Position numbers and translations under genes: made by a program. Below the pieces are notes generated by a model. It did no database searches, was not told the origin of the DNA, and saw only the letters and a program-made list of their open reading frames with translations. From an uncultured Mitsuokella sp. (GTDB lineage Bacteria; Bacillota; Negativicutes; Selenomonadales; Selenomonadaceae), in the NCBI GenBank assembly GCA_900770895.1, contig CAAGMF010000237.1, forward strand, positions 1-24,352: 24,352 nucleotides of DNA, read 5' to 3'. This document shows, piece after piece, positions 15,168 to 22,015 of this stretch; positions within the stretch are counted from its first letter, which is position 1; every line of letters starts with the position of its first letter.

Positions 15168-15623
15168 GTGAGCATTTTTTCCCGCTTCATGCCTAAACGC
15201 AAGCAGCAGCCGATAAAGAACAACATCCCCAAGGAGAAGGCCTCCATCAAGAAGACATTCACCCTTTACTGTCATGCCCATCATGGCACATCCGGTGAGA
15301 AGCTCTGCCCGAAATGCACCGCTCTGCTCGCCACCGTCATGACGCATATGAACCGCTGCCCCTACGGCATAACAAAACCGATCTGCGACCGCTGTGATCG
15401 TCCGTGCTTCGGCCCGAAACCGACGCGCGATTTCCTGACGATCATGAACAGCACCCGCAAGCGCATGTGGCTGCGTCATCCGATGATGTCGTTCAAGCAC
15501 AAGCTGGCCAGCATGGGCGTCGACTATGCGAAATATCAGCAGGAGAAAAAAATCGACGACCGGATAAAGGCCCGTGAGAAAGCCGCTAAGGAAAGAGCAA
15601 AGGAACGCAAAGGCAAAAAATGA
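15168..15623 (+). CDS. YgbA-family (nitrous-oxide-stimulated promoter family) cysteine-rich protein
   Basis: 151 residues starting at GTG (15168), with AAGGAAG about 11 bases upstream. The core matches the YgbA_NO family (Pfam 'nitrous oxide-stimulated promoter'): TFTLYCHAHHG, LCPKCTALL, CPYGITKPICDRCDRPCFGP, and RMWLRHPMMSFKHKL. Seven cysteines (35, 47, 50, 64, 73, 76, 80) plus a His pair suggest metal binding. In E. coli ygbA is induced by nitric oxide through NsrR and linked to nitrosative stress; its biochemical role is not settled. The last 30 residues are a Lys/Arg/Glu-rich helix. The stop overlaps the folP start (ATGA), so the two are translationally coupled, and this gene heads the folate operon. 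Confidence 0.85.
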   Translation: MSIFSRFMPKRKQQPIKNNIPKEKASIKKTFTLYCHAHHGTSGEKLCPKCTALLATVMTHMNRCPYGITKPICDRCDRPCFGPKPTRDFLTIMNSTRKRMWLRHPMMSFKHKLASMGVDYAKYQQEKKIDDRIKAREKAAKERAKERKGKK

Positions 15624-16501
15624 ACCGTCACTATGAATTCCATGATGGCAAGACGCTGGACATCGGTCAGCGCACGCTCGTCATGGGCATACTGAACTAC
15701 ACGCCGGACTCCTTCTCGGACGGCGGTCGCTGGAATACCATCGACAAGGCCCTGGCGCATATGCGGCAGATGGTCGACGACGGGGCGGACATCATCGATG
15801 TCGGCGCCGAATCGACGCGTCCCGGCTCCGCCAGCCTGACTCCCGAAGAAGAACAGGCGCGTCTGCTGCCTCTGCTCCGGGAGCTGCTGCCGGCCTGCCC
15901 CGTGCCGGTATCGGTAGATACCTATCATGCGGAAACCGCCGACCGGGCAGCGGCCCTCGGCGCCCATATCCTGAATGATATCTGGGGCCTGCAATACGCA
16001 GACGAGCCAACCGGTGCTATGGCCTCGGTTGCCGCCCGCTATGGCCTGCCGGTCATCGTCATGCACAACCAGACCGGCACGGATTATCCGGGCAGCATCC
16101 TGGATGCTATGCGTGCATTCTTCGCACGCTCCGTGGAAATCGCTGACAAGGCCGGCGTAGACCGCAGCGCCATCATCCTCGACCCCGGCATCGGATTCGG
16201 CAAGACTACGGCCCAGAACCTCCATGTGCTGCGCCATCAGGGCGAGCTCCGCAGACTGGACGGTCAGGAATATCCCTGGCTGCTCGCGGCCAGCCGCAAG
16301 CGCTATATCGGCGACACCCTGGGCCTGCCAGTCGGCGAGCGCGTCGAAGCTACCGGTGCCACCTGCGTGCTCGGCATCGCTGCCGGGGCTGATATCGTGC
16401 GCGTACACGACGTGAAGCCCATCGCGCGCATGTGCCGCATGGCCGACGCCATATTGCGGGCGGACGAATCGATGGGCCTGTCGGAACCGAGCCGTCAGTA
16501 A
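15620..16501 (+). CDS. folP: Dihydropteroate synthase
   Basis: 293 residues, a TIM-barrel enzyme. All family motifs are present: MGILNYTPDSFSDGG (22-36, Asn for metal and pterin diphosphate), DVGAESTRPGS (the usual form is DIGGESTRPG), VSVDTY, ILNDIWG, VIVMHN, ILDPGIGFGKT and LLAASRKRYI (the SRK pterin-diphosphate site). It joins p-aminobenzoate to 6-hydroxymethyl-dihydropterin diphosphate to form dihydropteroate and is the target of sulfonamides. The ATG overlaps the ygbA stop. The site AAAGGC lies a few bases upstream, inside ygbA. folB follows after 23 bases. Confidence 0.97.
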   Translation: MNRHYEFHDGKTLDIGQRTLVMGILNYTPDSFSDGGRWNTIDKALAHMRQMVDDGADIIDVGAESTRPGSASLTPEEEQARLLPLLRELLPACPVPVSVDTYHAETADRAAALGAHILNDIWGLQYADEPTGAMASVAARYGLPVIVMHNQTGTDYPGSILDAMRAFFARSVEIADKAGVDRSAIILDPGIGFGKTTAQNLHVLRHQGELRRLDGQEYPWLLAASRKRYIGDTLGLPVGERVEATGATCVLGIAAGADIVRVHDVKPIARMCRMADAILRADESMGLSEPSRQ

Positions 16502-16524
16502 CGGCTGCAAGGAAAGGGAAACAA

Positions 16525-16893
16525 GTGGACAAGATTTCTATAACCGGACTCGAATGCTTCGGCTATCATGGCTGCAGCTCTGCTGAGAACGAGCTGGGCC
16601 AGCGCTTCACCATCGATGCCGATCTGGAGCTCGACCTCGCAGCCGCTGGCCGCTCCGATGATATGGAGCAGACGGTGGACTATGCCGCCATCATGACCGG
16701 ACTGCGCCATGCGGTGGAAAGCACGACGCACAAGCTCATCGAGGCAGCGGCAGAGGACGCTGCGGACTGGCTGCTGGCCAGCTATCCGCTCGTACAGCGC
16801 CTCACTCTGACCCTGCACAAGCCGGCCTCGCCCATACCGGAGCATTTCCGTGACGTATCTGTGACCATCACCCGTGAGCGTGAACAATCATGA
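16525..16893 (+). CDS. folB: Dihydroneopterin aldolase
   Basis: 122 residues from the GTG at 16525; GGAAAGGG lies about 5 bases upstream. An in-frame ATG at 16432 lies inside folP and would add an unrelated extension, so it is rejected. ITGLECFGYHGCSSAENELG (5-24) contains the conserved HGxxxxE active-site stretch. TVDYAAI, LIEAAAEDAADWLL and LTLHKPASPIPEHFRDVSV (the Lys that binds and activates substrate) follow. The enzyme converts dihydroneopterin to 6-hydroxymethyl-dihydropterin and glycolaldehyde, one step before FolK. Its stop overlaps the start of the next gene (ATGA). Confidence 0.95.
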   Translation: MDKISITGLECFGYHGCSSAENELGQRFTIDADLELDLAAAGRSDDMEQTVDYAAIMTGLRHAVESTTHKLIEAAAEDAADWLLASYPLVQRLTLTLHKPASPIPEHFRDVSVTITREREQS

Positions 16894-17894
16894 GCTATAC
16901 CTGTTATCTGAGTCTCGGCGCCAACCTTGGCGACCGGGCAGAAAGCCTGCGCCAGGCATTGCGCCTGATTACGCAGATTCCGAGGACGAGCCTTACCCAG
17001 GTCTCGTCCTTTTATATAACGGAACCCTGGGGCAATACGGACCAGCCTGCCTTCCTGAATGCGGCGGCTGCTGTCCGGACGACATTGCCGCCGCCTGATC
17101 TCCTGCGCGCCCTGCAGGCCATCGAGCAGCGTCTGGGTCGTGTGCGCCATGAGCATTGGGGAGCCCGCACCATCGACATCGACCTCGTCTATGCCGGTTC
17201 TGTCGAGTGGCAGACACCAGAGCTGCAGCTGCCACACCCCTACCTCACCAAGCGGGCTTTCGTGCTCGTACCGCTGGCCGAGCTGGCGCCGGACCTCTGC
17301 ATCGCGGACCGTCCCCTCACCAGCTGGCTGTCTGAGCCGGCTATAGCAGCGGAACGCAGCACCATGCGCCTCTCCGCCGATGTCCCGCTGCCACAGGCAC
17401 TGAGCCTCATCGCCTGCATCGATGCCCACGGCGGGCTCAGCTATCAGGGACAGCTGCTCTTCGACCTGCCGGACGACCTGGCTTTCTTCCGTGCGAAGAC
17501 GACCGGCGGCATCGTCATCATGGGCTATGGCACCTATGCCAGCCTGCCGGGCCGCCGCCCCCTGCTCGAGCGCGACAATATCGTCCTCACACGCCACCAT
17601 GACCCGCAGGGCTTCATCGCCTGCCGCGGCCTGACCGAGCTGCGCGCCAAGCTGTTCACGATCCAGCTCCCACGCCAGCGGGCCTGGGTCATCGGCGGAG
17701 CCGGGATCTACCGCCTCCTGCTGCCGTATACAGACGATGTATGGCTGACAAGAGTAGAGGCAACAAAAAAAGCCGACCGCTACCTGCCACCGCTCGATGG
17801 CTTCGAACAGCGGGAAATCAAGCCAGGCCCTGCCAGTAATCCGGCCTATGCCTATTATCACTATATCCGCCAGCAAGTTCCCACCAACATATAA
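16890..17894 (+). CDS. Bifunctional HPPK (FolK) - dihydrofolate reductase (FolA) fusion
   Basis: 334 residues. Residues 1-155 are 6-hydroxymethyl-dihydropterin pyrophosphokinase: LSLGANLGDR (7-16), EPWGNTDQPAFLNA (45-58) and the signature HWGARTIDIDLV (89-100) with the two Mg-binding Asp. Residues about 169-330 are a DHFR domain: ALSLIACIDAHGGLSYQGQ (170-188), FDLPDDL (191-197; Asp 196 at the catalytic acid position), GGIVIMGYGTY (206-216), RDNIVLTR (228-235), VIGGAGIY (267-274) and DVWLTRVEA. There is no frameshift between them. Against E. coli DHFR, Trp22 is Phe 191 and Arg44, which binds the NADPH 2'-phosphate, is Tyr 213. The two activities are non-consecutive steps of folate synthesis. 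The ATG overlaps the folB stop. Confidence 0.9.
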   Translation: MSYTCYLSLGANLGDRAESLRQALRLITQIPRTSLTQVSSFYITEPWGNTDQPAFLNAAAAVRTTLPPPDLLRALQAIEQRLGRVRHEHWGARTIDIDLVYAGSVEWQTPELQLPHPYLTKRAFVLVPLAELAPDLCIADRPLTSWLSEPAIAAERSTMRLSADVPLPQALSLIACIDAHGGLSYQGQLLFDLPDDLAFFRAKTTGGIVIMGYGTYASLPGRRPLLERDNIVLTRHHDPQGFIACRGLTELRAKLFTIQLPRQRAWVIGGAGIYRLLLPYTDDVWLTRVEATKKADRYLPPLDGFEQREIKPGPASNPAYAYYHYIRQQVPTNI

Positions 17895-17947
17895 AATGAG
17901 ACTTGTTCATAGGAGTTTTTACTCCCTATGAACAAGTCTCATTTTAT
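17891..17947. terminator. Long bidirectional rho-independent terminator
   Basis: Arms 17891-17915 and 17922-17947 pair almost perfectly (about 25 bp, one bulged G) around a six-base loop. Flanking A and T runs give a U-tract on both strands. The stop codon of the FolK-FolA gene lies inside the left arm. It ends the folate operon on the plus strand and the trmB-ftsW transcript on the minus strand. Confidence 0.92.
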
Positions 17948-17954
17948 GTCAGCC

Positions 17955-19136
17955 TCAGGCTGTCTTCTCTATGCGCTCCATATCGGTGCGCCGCTCCCCC
18001 TCCTGCGGAGGCGTGTTTTCCGGATTGCGATGCCTGTCCGCATTGGCGACATCGCTGATATTCACCACGATGCCGATTGCCGCCATCGTCACCATCAGCG
18101 ACGAACCACCGTAGCTGATGAACGGCAGCGGCACGCCAACCACGGGGCAGAAGCCTGCCACCATCAGCAGATTGACGATTGCCTGCCCCATGATGAGCAG
18201 CATAATGCCGAGGGCCAGCACCTGGCCGAATTCATCGCGGGCCTTGCCAGCCACCCGGGCAATGAGCATCGTCAGAAGCGCGAACAAAGCCAGAACGAGC
18301 AAAGCGCCGACGAAGCCATGCTCCTGACAGAAAATCGCAAACGCGAAATCCGTATGCGCCTCCGGCAGATAGAAATACTTGCTGACCCCATCGCCGAGGC
18401 CCATGCCGAACAATCCACCCGAACCTATAGTCGCCAGCGACTGCATGATTTGGAATCCCTCATCCTGGGCATAAGCTTCCGGATTGAGCATGACCATGAC
18501 CCGCTCGAGACGATACGGCTGCGATATGACCATGAACGCGAACAGCGCTGCCCCTACAGACCCCAGAAACATCAGTATCCAGCGGCGCAGCCCCACGATG
18601 ACGGCCATGAGCAGTGGCACTGCACATATGACGACAGCGGTACCGAGATCCGGCTCACGCTCCGTGAGAGCTGCCATTACAGCGATCAGGACAAACTGGC
18701 CATTGAATATAGAGGCTGGCTTGTTGCGCCTCATATACGACGACAGTGACGCTGCCGCCATCATGATCGACAGCAGCTTCGCGAGCTCCGACGGCTGAAA
18801 GCTCAGCGGCCCCACGATGATCCAGCGCTGGCTGCCATTGACCGCTGGGCCGATGAAAAGCACAAGCACGAGGGCGATCGACACGATCAGGAACAGGACG
18901 AAGATGATCGGCCGCCACTTGTAGTAAGGAATCTTGCGGCAGACCAGGAACACCCCGATGCTCACGGCCACCCAGACCAGCTGTCTCAGCAGAAAGAAAT
19001 GTGGATTATTATAGTCCTGTGTGCCTAGCGCGAAACTGGCACTCGCTACATTTATCGTACCGAAGACCAGCAGCACGATCATGATAGCGATAATCGGCTC
19101 GCTATCATTCTTCCAGACTTCCTTGATAATGCGCAT
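17955..19136 (-). CDS. FtsW/RodA/SpoVE-family peptidoglycan glycosyltransferase
   Basis: 393 residues from the ATG at 19136, preferred over 19163 because GGAAGG lies about 8 bases before it. Ten hydrophobic segments. SEDS-family motifs are GSQRWIIVGPLSFQPSELAK (about 101-120), EREPDLGTAVV, AEAH-type TDFAFAIFCQEHGFVGA and PLPFISYGGSSLMVT near the end; the last is most like FtsW/SpoVE. SEDS proteins polymerise lipid II with a partner PBP2-class transpeptidase at the membrane. The charged C-terminal tail (about 25 residues) is cytoplasmic. It lies 32 bases downstream of trmB, away from a dcw cluster, so it may be one of several paralogues. Confidence 0.92.
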   Translation of the reverse strand: MRIIKEVWKNDSEPIIAIMIVLLVFGTINVASASFALGTQDYNNPHFFLLRQLVWVAVSIGVFLVCRKIPYYKWRPIIFVLFLIVSIALVLVLFIGPAVNGSQRWIIVGPLSFQPSELAKLLSIMMAAASLSSYMRRNKPASIFNGQFVLIAVMAALTEREPDLGTAVVICAVPLLMAVIVGLRRWILMFLGSVGAALFAFMVISQPYRLERVMVMLNPEAYAQDEGFQIMQSLATIGSGGLFGMGLGDGVSKYFYLPEAHTDFAFAIFCQEHGFVGALLVLALFALLTMLIARVAGKARDEFGQVLALGIMLLIMGQAIVNLLMVAGFCPVVGVPLPFISYGGSSLMVTMAAIGIVVNISDVANADRHRNPENTPPQEGERRTDMERIEKTA

Positions 19137-19168
19137 GCCGCCAGCCTTCCTTCTCCCACACATTCATC

Positions 19169-19825
19169 TCAGGCAAATATGACCTCGCAGCGGTTGATTT
19201 TCTCCCCGAAGCCGCTGAATTTCCGCTCGTACTCCGTGACGATATTGTCCGGCCGGTTCTCCGCATGCAGGTCATAGGAAATATCCCGCACCTCGAGATT
19301 CATCGCTGCGAATTCGCCGAGCGAGAAATCGAACAGGGCACGGTTATCCGTCTTGAAGTGGAGCTCGCCCGGATGACGCAGCAACCGCGAATATTTCGCG
19401 AGAAAATCGCGATACGTCAGACGGCGCTTGTGATGGCGCAGCTTCGGCCACGGATCACAGAAATTGATATAGAACCGGTCGATCTCGCCCGGTGCGAATA
19501 TGTCCTCGATCTTGCGGATATCGAACACGAGCAGCCGGACATTCGTCAGCCCTTTCTCGCGGACCTTGCAGGCGGCCGAGTACAGCACATCCTGCTGGGC
19601 CTCGATGCCGATATAGCAGATATCGGGGTGCAGCTCGGCCAGCTGGCTTATGAAATCGCCCTTGCCTGTCCCGAGCTCGACCTCGAGCCTGGCCTCCGGT
19701 CCCCGGCCGAAGTTCTCGCGCCAGGTGCCCTGACGCTCCTCGCCCATCTCTACATCGCGGCTCACTACGAAATCATCGAAATCATGTATGGCCTGGTCTA
19801 CCCAAGGCTTTCTGCGCAGACGCAA
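19169..19825 (-). CDS. trmB: tRNA (guanine-N7-)-methyltransferase TrmB
   Basis: 218 residues. The frame is open upstream into the regulator gene, but the true start is the TTG at 19825-19823, with AAGGAGAG about 6 bases before it. This yields MRLRRKPWVDQAI, the usual TrmB N-terminus. The SAM-binding motif VELGTGKGDFI is at about 49-59, YIGIEAQ follows, and FCDPWPKLRHHKRRLT (122-137) is the conserved catalytic stretch. TDNRALFDFSL and the C-terminal EYERKFSGFGEKIN complete the family pattern. It methylates G46 in the variable loop of tRNAs. It follows the regulator by 23 bases and precedes ftsW by 32 bases. Confidence 0.95.
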   Translation of the reverse strand: MRLRRKPWVDQAIHDFDDFVVSRDVEMGEERQGTWRENFGRGPEARLEVELGTGKGDFISQLAELHPDICYIGIEAQQDVLYSAACKVREKGLTNVRLLVFDIRKIEDIFAPGEIDRFYINFCDPWPKLRHHKRRLTYRDFLAKYSRLLRHPGELHFKTDNRALFDFSLGEFAAMNLEVRDISYDLHAENRPDNIVTEYERKFSGFGEKINRCEVIFA

Positions 19826-19848
19826 AATATCTCTCCTTGCTTCAGAAC

Positions 19849-21807
19849 TTACTTTCTCGTCATATCGAATTTCTTCAGATAGCGGTAAAGGGTAACGCGG
19901 CTGACATTCAGCAGGTTGGCCAGCCGGCTCACATTGCCGCCCGCAGCCTGCCATGCCTTCATGAATACCTCTTTATCCTCTTTCCACTTGTTATCCGGCT
20001 TCACATCGCCCATGAGGCTGATGTCTGCCGGTGCCACCGTATTGCCCTCGGTATTGAAAAATGCGTATTCGAGCACGCCCTGCAGCTGCTTGATATTGCC
20101 CGGCCAGTCATAGCGCTTCAGCATATCGAGCGTCTCCGGCAGGAGCTTCTTCGGCTGCATCTGATGCTGCTGCCCGAGCTCGAGCATGATGTGGTTGGCT
20201 ATGGCCGGTATATCTTCGCGGCGGCTGCGCAGGGCCGGCACCCGGATGGTGCTCTTCGATACGAGCTCGAACAGCTCGCGGGCGAACAGGCCGCGGTCGG
20301 TCAGCCGCTTCAGATCGCTGTCGCAGGCCGCGATGACGCGCACGTCGATGGACCGCTTCGTAGCCGGCTCACCGATGCGGAACGAATAGCCCTGCTTCAG
20401 ATACTGGGCCAGACGCACAGCGGTCTCGCGCGGTATTTTCTCTATTTCGTCAAGGAACAGCGTACCGCCTGAAGCCAGCTCGAGCTTGCCCTGATGGCTG
20501 ACCTCCGAATTCACCCGGATGCCGAACAGCTCCTGCTCGAGGAGCTCGGCCGTCGTACCGCCGCAATGCATCGCGATCAACGGTCCGGCCGCGCGGGCAC
20601 TGGCCTGATGGATGCCATGAGCCATGCGCTGCTTGCCCGTGCCGGCCTCCCCCTGGATCAGGACGTGATTCTTGTTGCGGGCCACGCGGGCTGCCTTCGA
20701 GCGAACGCTCGCGAATGTCGTCCCCTCGCCGACCATGGAGCTCAAGCTATACTTCGCCGTGTAGCCAGCCGCATGAGCGACGAGCGTGCGCAGGTCCTCG
20801 ATGGGCATGGATATGACCGCGACGCTGCGCACGACCTGCTCATCATCGCGTTCGAGCGGCACGACGGTCGTGATATCCTCATACGTCTTCTGCGGCGTGA
20901 TCCAGGTGACTTCCTTATTGTACGACGGCACACCGCGGAAGCCCTTGTATACCGGCGTATGGCGGTAATTCATGATGACATCGTTCAGGTTGGCCGCCTT
21001 CAGCGTCTCCTGCGCCTCGCCGGATTCAGATGCCGGGCGCTTCTTGTCCGCCTTTTCCTGCGGCGATATGCTCTGCAGGCGCTCCTTCCCGAGCTTGTTG
21101 GCATAGGCCACCTCGCCGCCCGGCAGGACATGGTAGACAGCGAACGGGCTGACATCGAGGATGGCTTCCTCGGCCCGCAGACGCTGCACCTCGCTCAGAT
21201 GCTTCTCGAGCGCCTTGCGCATCGTGAACAGCAGCGATATGACCGCATCCTGCGGCATGGACACCTGCTCCATGGAGACGAGCGTGATGATATACGTCAT
21301 CTCGCCATTCACCATGACCGGCGCCGAGCAGGCATCACCGAGCTGGCATTCCTTGACCCACATCTCCGGGCCGAACATCCAGAACGGCGCCTTGTGACGG
21401 GCCGCCACGCAGATGCTCGAGGTACCGACCTCGGCCTCGCCGACATGGACGCCCTCGATCTCACCCGGCGTCATCTGGTAGAAAGGCAGGGAGTAGCTGC
21501 GCAGTACGACGCCGTCGGCGGTCACGAGGAGCAGCGACAGATTGTACTCCTGGAAGAACTCCCGGATATCCTCGCAGAGACCGCTCAGATAGTCGATGGC
21601 CTCGCGATTGCTGTTCTGCAAAGCCCGGAACACCTCTGGTGCCAAACGATGCGATGTATCCATGGTCTCGCTGCCCACGCCCATTTCCCGGCAGCGCTGC
21701 CATGACTCTGCCACCCAGGGGTGCAGATTGGCATCCAGTATGCCCTTCTCCATGAATAGTTTATAGTAAGCCTCGAGTTTCTCGCGGCTCCTATGTTCTC
21801 GTATCAT
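19849..21807 (-). CDS. AcoR-like sigma-54-type regulator lacking GAFTGA
   Basis: 652 residues. A GAF-like sensor (about 75-200) resembles AcoR/DhaR: GVHVGEAEVGTSSICVAA and LGDACSAPVMV. A PAS-like region follows (about 213-335). The AAA+ domain (about 357-575) has Walker A GEAGTGK (386-392) and Walker B GGTLFLDEIEK (447-457). After ELFG (426-429) the sequence runs IRVNSEVSHQGKLELASGG, so the GAFTGA loop that contacts sigma-54 is missing. Sensor I is AACDSDL instead of AATNRDL, and the arginine-finger segment FARELFELVSKS aligns Ala and Leu with the usual two Arg. The Fis-type helix-turn-helix (GNVSRLANLLNVSRVTLYRY, 624-643) is intact. It probably binds DNA and a small ligand but may not activate sigma-54. 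Its target genes are unknown. Confidence 0.88.
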   Translation of the reverse strand: MIREHRSREKLEAYYKLFMEKGILDANLHPWVAESWQRCREMGVGSETMDTSHRLAPEVFRALQNSNREAIDYLSGLCEDIREFFQEYNLSLLLVTADGVVLRSYSLPFYQMTPGEIEGVHVGEAEVGTSSICVAARHKAPFWMFGPEMWVKECQLGDACSAPVMVNGEMTYIITLVSMEQVSMPQDAVISLLFTMRKALEKHLSEVQRLRAEEAILDVSPFAVYHVLPGGEVAYANKLGKERLQSISPQEKADKKRPASESGEAQETLKAANLNDVIMNYRHTPVYKGFRGVPSYNKEVTWITPQKTYEDITTVVPLERDDEQVVRSVAVISMPIEDLRTLVAHAAGYTAKYSLSSMVGEGTTFASVRSKAARVARNKNHVLIQGEAGTGKQRMAHGIHQASARAAGPLIAMHCGGTTAELLEQELFGIRVNSEVSHQGKLELASGGTLFLDEIEKIPRETAVRLAQYLKQGYSFRIGEPATKRSIDVRVIAACDSDLKRLTDRGLFARELFELVSKSTIRVPALRSRREDIPAIANHIMLELGQQHQMQPKKLLPETLDMLKRYDWPGNIKQLQGVLEYAFFNTEGNTVAPADISLMGDVKPDNKWKEDKEVFMKAWQAAGGNVSRLANLLNVSRVTLYRYLKKFDMTRK

Positions 21808-21889
21808 CTAATCATCCATCCTTCTCATACGTCCGGGCTCATCGCTGCTGGTCCACTACCCGTTCCCAGCCAGCCCGGCCTGCAAAAAC

Positions 21890-21917
21890 ACTTTATCCCT
21901 GTAGAACGTCCTGTCAA
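21890..21917 (-). promoter_or_regulatory. Candidate proximal promoter of the AcoR-like regulator
   Basis: On the minus strand, a perfect TTGACA (21912-21917) and TAAAGT (21890-21895, 4/6) are separated by 16 bases, about 80 bases before the start codon. It is a sigma-70-type layout, so the regulator itself does not seem to need sigma-54. Confidence 0.45.
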
Positions 21918-21930
21918 CAAGAGCTGGCAG

Positions 21931-21970
21931 GATATACTTGACCGAACTACATACATAGTTACAGTATATC
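21931..21970. repeat. Nested inverted repeats upstream of the AcoR-like regulator
   Basis: The outer arms GATATACT (21931-21938) and AGTATATC (21963-21970) are perfect inverted repeats. Inside them AACTA (21945-21949) and TAGTT (21956-21960) form a second dyad. On the minus strand the right outer arm contains an extended -10 (TGATATACT, 21963-21971). This is a candidate operator. Confidence 0.4.
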
Positions 21971-21999
21971 ATCAAAATGCTGTTTTCTGCAACTAAAGT

Positions 22000-22015
22000 G
22001 TAAAAGTGCTTTTAC
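22000..22015. repeat. Perfect palindrome at the radical SAM gene stop
   Basis: GTAAAAGTGCTTTTAC is a 16-bp perfect palindrome overlapping the TAA stop (22012-22014). On the minus strand it is followed by ACTTTAG, with no proper U-run, so it is at best a weak terminator. Confidence 0.35.

Noticed and set aside
15536..16510. Minus-strand open frame of 324 codons
   Set aside because: Antisense to folP, whose motifs are all present on the plus strand.
16432..16524. N-terminal extension of folB inside folP
   Set aside because: The residues do not fit dihydroneopterin aldolase, and the GTG at 16525 has a good ribosome site giving the normal length.
19826..19954. N-terminal extension of trmB into the regulator gene
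   Set aside because: The TTG at 19825 has a strong AAGGAGAG site and gives the standard MRLRRKPW start; the extension overlaps the helix-turn-helix coding region of the regulator.
21924..21943. Possible sigma-54 promoter (CTGGCAGG...TTGACC) near the AcoR-like regulator
   Set aside because: The GG element is not 10 bases from a GC element; the second half reads TTGA, so the -24/-12 spacing and sequence fail.
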